Part shown: piece by piece, positions 61,181-64,000 of the stretch
Position numbering within the stretch: the first letter of the stretch is position 1
Layout of the letters: the number at the start of each line of letters is the position of its first letter
NCBI GenBank assembly: GCA_036824005.1
Contig: DAITBA010000001.1
Span: 248,001 to 312,000 of the forward strand
Origin: DAITBA01 sp036824005
GTDB taxonomy: Bacteria > Pseudomonadota > Gammaproteobacteria > Burkholderiales > Rhodocyclaceae
DNA length: 64,000 nucleotides
Direction of reading: 5' to 3'
Position numbers and translations under genes: made by a program
The notes under the pieces: model-generated
What the model saw: the letters and a program-made list of their open reading frames with translations, nothing else
Told to the model about the DNA's origin: nothing
The model's database searches: none

Positions 61181-62095
61181 CTATTCCTTCGGCCGGCGCT
61201 TCTTGCCAGGCTTGGCCGGCTTGGGTTTTTCCTGGACCTCCGGCGGTGCCGGCGGCACATCGCTGCGGTTGAGTACCAGAACCATGCCGTGCTGCTCGAC
61301 ACCGGCGATGGGCTGGCAGACGATATGAGCGAAAGTGTAAGAGGTATCGCGATCGATGCGTACCACCTGCGCCACCGGCAGGCCGCTGACGTACACGCCG
61401 TCCAGACCGGAAGTGACCAGGGTATCGCCCGTTTGCACGTCGGCGTTGGCGGCGAGATAGCGCAACTGCAGCTGGCCCGTGCCGGCGCCGAAGAGCACGG
61501 CCCGCAAGCCGTTGCGCGCGATCTGGACCGGCACCGCCTGATTCTTGTCGCTGATCAGCGTCACCTCGGCCTGCAGGGGGAAAACGCGCGTCACCTGGCC
61601 GAGCACGCCGGCGTCATCGACGACCGCCTGCCCGGCGGCGATGCCTTGCTGCTGACCCTTGTCGATGATCACCTTGCGGCTAAAGGGATCACGTGCGTTG
61701 TAGATGATTTCCGCCACCACGCCTTGCGCCGGTTGTCGCTGTTTCATTTCGAGCAGCGCACGCAGCCTTTGGTTCTCCTGAGCGAGCTGTGCCTGGCGCA
61801 ACTGGTCGCCGGCGGCCTCGACGTGACGGCGTTTCAGCTCGGCATTGTCCTGACGCAGGGCGGTCAGGGAAACGAAGTACTCGCTGGCGCCTTTCACCGA
61901 CTCGACCGGCAGGTAGGCGAGCCGCTGCAGCGGAAAGGTGAGTACCGCCACACCCTGGCGCACCAGCTCCAGATAGCGGAACTGCAGGTCGACAACGAGC
62001 AGGGCCAAGGACATGGAGAGGAAGAAAACCAGCCGCACCAGCGGCGCCGGGCCGCGCCTGAAGAACGGTGGGGGCTGATGACCGACTACCGCCAT
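61181..62095 (-). CDS. mreC: Rod-shape-determining protein MreC
   Basis: 304 residues. One membrane helix (~22-38), a coiled coil (~75-115) and the beta-rich periplasmic domain (ARDPFSRKVIIDKG, GVLGQVT, TSGLDGVYVSGLPV). A basic Pro/Lys tail ends the protein. Confidence 0.93.
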   Translation of the reverse strand: MAVVGHQPPPFFRRGPAPLVRLVFFLSMSLALLVVDLQFRYLELVRQGVAVLTFPLQRLAYLPVESVKGASEYFVSLTALRQDNAELKRRHVEAAGDQLRQAQLAQENQRLRALLEMKQRQPAQGVVAEIIYNARDPFSRKVIIDKGQQQGIAAGQAVVDDAGVLGQVTRVFPLQAEVTLISDKNQAVPVQIARNGLRAVLFGAGTGQLQLRYLAANADVQTGDTLVTSGLDGVYVSGLPVAQVVRIDRDTSYTFAHIVCQPIAGVEQHGMVLVLNRSDVPPAPPEVQEKPKPAKPGKKRRPKE

Positions 62096-62243
62096 GCAGG
62101 TGTCGCGTGCGCGGAACGGACCGAGCTGCGGCGCACGCGGCCGCCGCGTGTGAACGGCCGGCGGCCTGCGGGTGCGCCACGGAACGAGAGATTGGCGAAG
62201 GCGCGACCGGACCCCTCGTTGCTCACTCCTTCGCCCCTACGAA

Positions 62244-63287
62244 TCACTCGCTGGCGAAGATGCTGCCCAGCTTGTCCATCTTTTCCAGGGCGAGACCAGA
62301 GCCGCGCACGACACAGGTGAGCGGATCTTCGGCGACGATCACCGGCAAGCCGGTTTCCTCCATGAGCAGGCGGTCGAGGTCATGCAGCAGCGCGCCGCCG
62401 CCGGTCAGCACCATGCCCTTGTCGGCGATGTCGGCGCCCAGTTCCGGTGGCGTTTGCTCCAGCGCCGTCTTGACCGCGCTGACGATGGAATTGAGTGGAT
62501 CGGTCAGCGCTTCGAGGATCTCGTTGCTGGAGATGGTGAAGCTGCGCGGGATGCCCTCGGCGAGATTGCGCCCCTTGACCTCCATCTCCTTGACCTCGGA
62601 GCCCGGGAAGGCGGAGCCGATCTCTTTCTTGATCGCCTCGGCGGTGGTCTCGCCGATGAGCATGCCGTAGTTGCGGCGGATGTAGTTGATGATGGCCTCA
62701 TCGAACTTGTCGCCGCCCACGCGCACCGAACCGGCATAGACCATGCCGCCGAGCGAAATGACGCCCACCTCGGTGGTGCCACCGCCGATGTCGACCACCA
62801 TCGAGCCGGTCGCCTCGGACACCGGCAGTCCGGCACCGATTGCCGCCGCCATGGGCTCCTCGATCAGGTACACCGCGCTCGCGCCGGCCTCCGAGGCCGC
62901 TTCGCGAATGGCGCGGCGCTCCACCTGGGTCGAGCCGCAGGGCACGCAAATGATGATGCGCGGGGAGGGGCTGAACAAGCGCGATTCGTGGACCTTCTTG
63001 ATGAACTGCTTGAGCATCTGCTGCGTCACCGTGAAATCGGCGATGACGCCGTCCTTCATGGGGCGGATGGCGGTGATGTTGCCGGGAGTCTTGCCGAGCA
63101 TCTGCTTGGCGGCATGGCCGACCGCCTGGATGGTCTTGCGGGCATTGGGGCCGCCCTCGGTGCGGATCGCCACCACGGACGGCTCGTCGAGCACGATGCC
63201 CTTGCCGCGCATGTAGATCAATGTGTTGGCGGTGCCGAGGTCGATCGCCAGATCGTTGGAAAAATAGGAACGAAGAAAACCGAACAT
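62244..63287 (-). CDS. mreB: Rod-shape-determining protein MreB
   Basis: 347 residues, the same as E. coli. Actin-like ATPase: DLGTANTLIY (phosphate 1), GSMVVDIGGGTTEVG (phosphate 2), GMVLTGGGALL (adenosine). MFGFLRSYFSNDLAI is the canonical membrane-binding start. First gene of the leftward envelope block. Confidence 0.97.
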   Translation of the reverse strand: MFGFLRSYFSNDLAIDLGTANTLIYMRGKGIVLDEPSVVAIRTEGGPNARKTIQAVGHAAKQMLGKTPGNITAIRPMKDGVIADFTVTQQMLKQFIKKVHESRLFSPSPRIIICVPCGSTQVERRAIREAASEAGASAVYLIEEPMAAAIGAGLPVSEATGSMVVDIGGGTTEVGVISLGGMVYAGSVRVGGDKFDEAIINYIRRNYGMLIGETTAEAIKKEIGSAFPGSEVKEMEVKGRNLAEGIPRSFTISSNEILEALTDPLNSIVSAVKTALEQTPPELGADIADKGMVLTGGGALLHDLDRLLMEETGLPVIVAEDPLTCVVRGSGLALEKMDKLGSIFASE

Positions 63288-63428
63288 TGCGGAAACCCTA
63301 GGGTGGTATGCGAGAGGACTTGCGCGCCGCTTCGACCGCGACAAGTCAAATTTATATGATACTCTATAACGATTTGGCGCATAAACCATTTCTTCGTCGC
63401 GTTCAGCCCTGCAGCTTGTCTTCTCCCC
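63288..63428. promoter_or_regulatory. Divergent mreB / gatC control region
   Basis: 141 nt with an AT-rich core (63343-63390) containing overlapping TATAAC- and TATCAT-like elements on both strands. The individual hexamers cannot be assigned with confidence. Confidence 0.4.
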
Positions 63429-63716
63429 ATGTCACTCAGCCTGGAACAGGTTCAGCGCATCGCCCATCTCGCCCGCATAGAAGTGTCGGCCGCGGAGGCT
63501 GAGCGCATGGTGGGCGAATTGAACGGCATTTTCGCCCTGATCGAGCAGATGCAGGCCGTGGACACGCGCGGCGTCGAGCCCATGTCGCACGCTCAGGATC
63601 TCGTGCAACGCTTGCGCGAGGACACCGTCACCGAAGCGGATCGTCACCAGGCATTCCAGGAAGTGGCCCCGGAGGTGGAAGCCGGGCTTTATCTCGTACC
63701 GAAAGTAATCGAATGA
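63429..63716 (+). CDS. gatC: Asp-tRNA(Asn)/Glu-tRNA(Gln) amidotransferase subunit C
   Basis: 95 residues. SLEQVQRIAHLARIEVSAAE and the end block REDTVTEAD...VAPEVEAGLYLVPKVIE (shortened) are the GatC pattern. Small subunit wrapping GatA and GatB. First gene of the rightward gat operon. Confidence 0.95.
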   Translation: MSLSLEQVQRIAHLARIEVSAAEAERMVGELNGIFALIEQMQAVDTRGVEPMSHAQDLVQRLREDTVTEADRHQAFQEVAPEVEAGLYLVPKVIE

Positions 63717-63768
63717 CGGATGGGCGCTGGCCAATGGCTGCCCCTCGCGCGCCACACGCTGCACGCCG

Positions 63769-64000
63769 ATGATTAATCACAGCCTCAAACAACTCGCTGC
63801 CGCCCTATCGAAAAAGAAGATCTCCAGCGTCGAACTGGCGGAGCTGTTTCTGCAGCGCATCGAGCGCCTCAACCCGGAACTCAATGCTTTCATCACCGTG
63901 CAGCGTGAGACGACGCTTGCTCAGGCGCGCGCCGCCGACGAGCGCATCGCCCGCGGCGAGGCGGGTCCGCTGACGGGCATTCCCATCGCCCACAAGGACA
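63769..64000 (+). CDS. gatA: Asp-tRNA(Asn)/Glu-tRNA(Gln) amidotransferase subunit A (3' part beyond window)
   Basis: The first 77 codons only. LKQLAAALSKKKISSVEL and GPLTGIPIAHKD match GatA; the last lysine is that of the amidase Ser-cisSer-Lys triad, at the window edge. 52 nt after gatC. Confidence 0.93.
   Translation, partial: MINHSLKQLAAALSKKKISSVELAELFLQRIERLNPELNAFITVQRETTLAQARAADERIARGEAGPLTGIPIAHKD

Noticed and set aside
60845..62320. 491-codon open frame antisense to mreD-mreC
   Set aside because: Shadow of two conserved genes, no motifs.
1..64000. CRISPR array, prophage or transposase
   Set aside because: No regularly spaced repeats, phage structural genes or DDE/tyrosine recombinase motifs were seen.

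Overview
The window is GC-rich, densely coded Gram-negative chromosome. Gene content points to a betaproteobacterium: the mreB-mreC-mreD-mrdA-rodA-rlpA-dacC-dat-ybeD-lipB-lipA string, an NDUFA9-like dehydrogenase, DUF4197, CHASE2/FecR signalling and a Pel cluster that begins with an epimerase. A Rhodocyclales or Nitrosomonadales-like lineage is the best guess, but no marker gene settles it. There is no rRNA, CRISPR array, prophage or transposase. One tRNA (Arg, CCG) is present.

Region by region. 1-3.4 kb: start of a Pel exopolysaccharide cluster (pelX epimerase, then pelA, which runs off the left edge). 3.5-8.5 kb: a DedA-like membrane protein coupled to a trans-sulfuration enzyme, a GH39-like lipoprotein, ilvA and 5-formyl-THF cyclo-ligase. 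8.6-14.1 kb: soluble lytic transglycosylase, NDUFA9-like protein, glutathione transferase and cca. 14.2-16.6 kb: a MITE-like inverted repeat, then a PBP1C-like protein whose transpeptidase motifs are all degenerate. 16.6-20.2 kb: DUF2905, a GST remnant coupled to an alpha/beta hydrolase, an AidB-like acyl-CoA dehydrogenase and a small membrane protein. 20-25 kb: divergent GH17 and GH17-GT2 membrane proteins, probably making a beta-glucan. 25-26.4 kb: gabD.

26.4-29.4 kb holds the most interesting system: a five-gene ubiquitin-like conjugation operon encoding a membrane-anchored zinc protein, an E1, a ubiquitin-like protein, an E2 with canonical HPN and Cys, and a JAMM deconjugase. Four of its genes overlap. 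29.5-33.8 kb: alcohol dehydrogenase, sirtuin deacylase, DUF2007 protein and a GGDEF-EAL protein. 34-35.7 kb: an intradiol dioxygenase pseudogene, then a compact unit of two double-glycine-leader peptides with a candidate sigma-54 promoter and a strong terminator. 35.8-42.1 kb: bacteriohemerythrin, DUF2278-LTD, a LysR regulator divergent from a DUF3563 gene, a GNAT enzyme and AsmA. 42.3-47.8 kb: a CHASE2 kinase, LysM-FecR protein and response regulator module, with mscL between. 48-51.4 kb: cytochrome c, Rep helicase, DUF4197.

51.6-63.3 kb is one leftward cell-envelope block. It runs from the rod-shape genes through cell-wall hydrolases and D-amino-acid metabolism to lipoate synthesis, with many start/stop overlaps. 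An Mrr-like membrane nuclease with its own promoter interrupts it. gatC and the start of gatA read rightward from the mreB promoter region.
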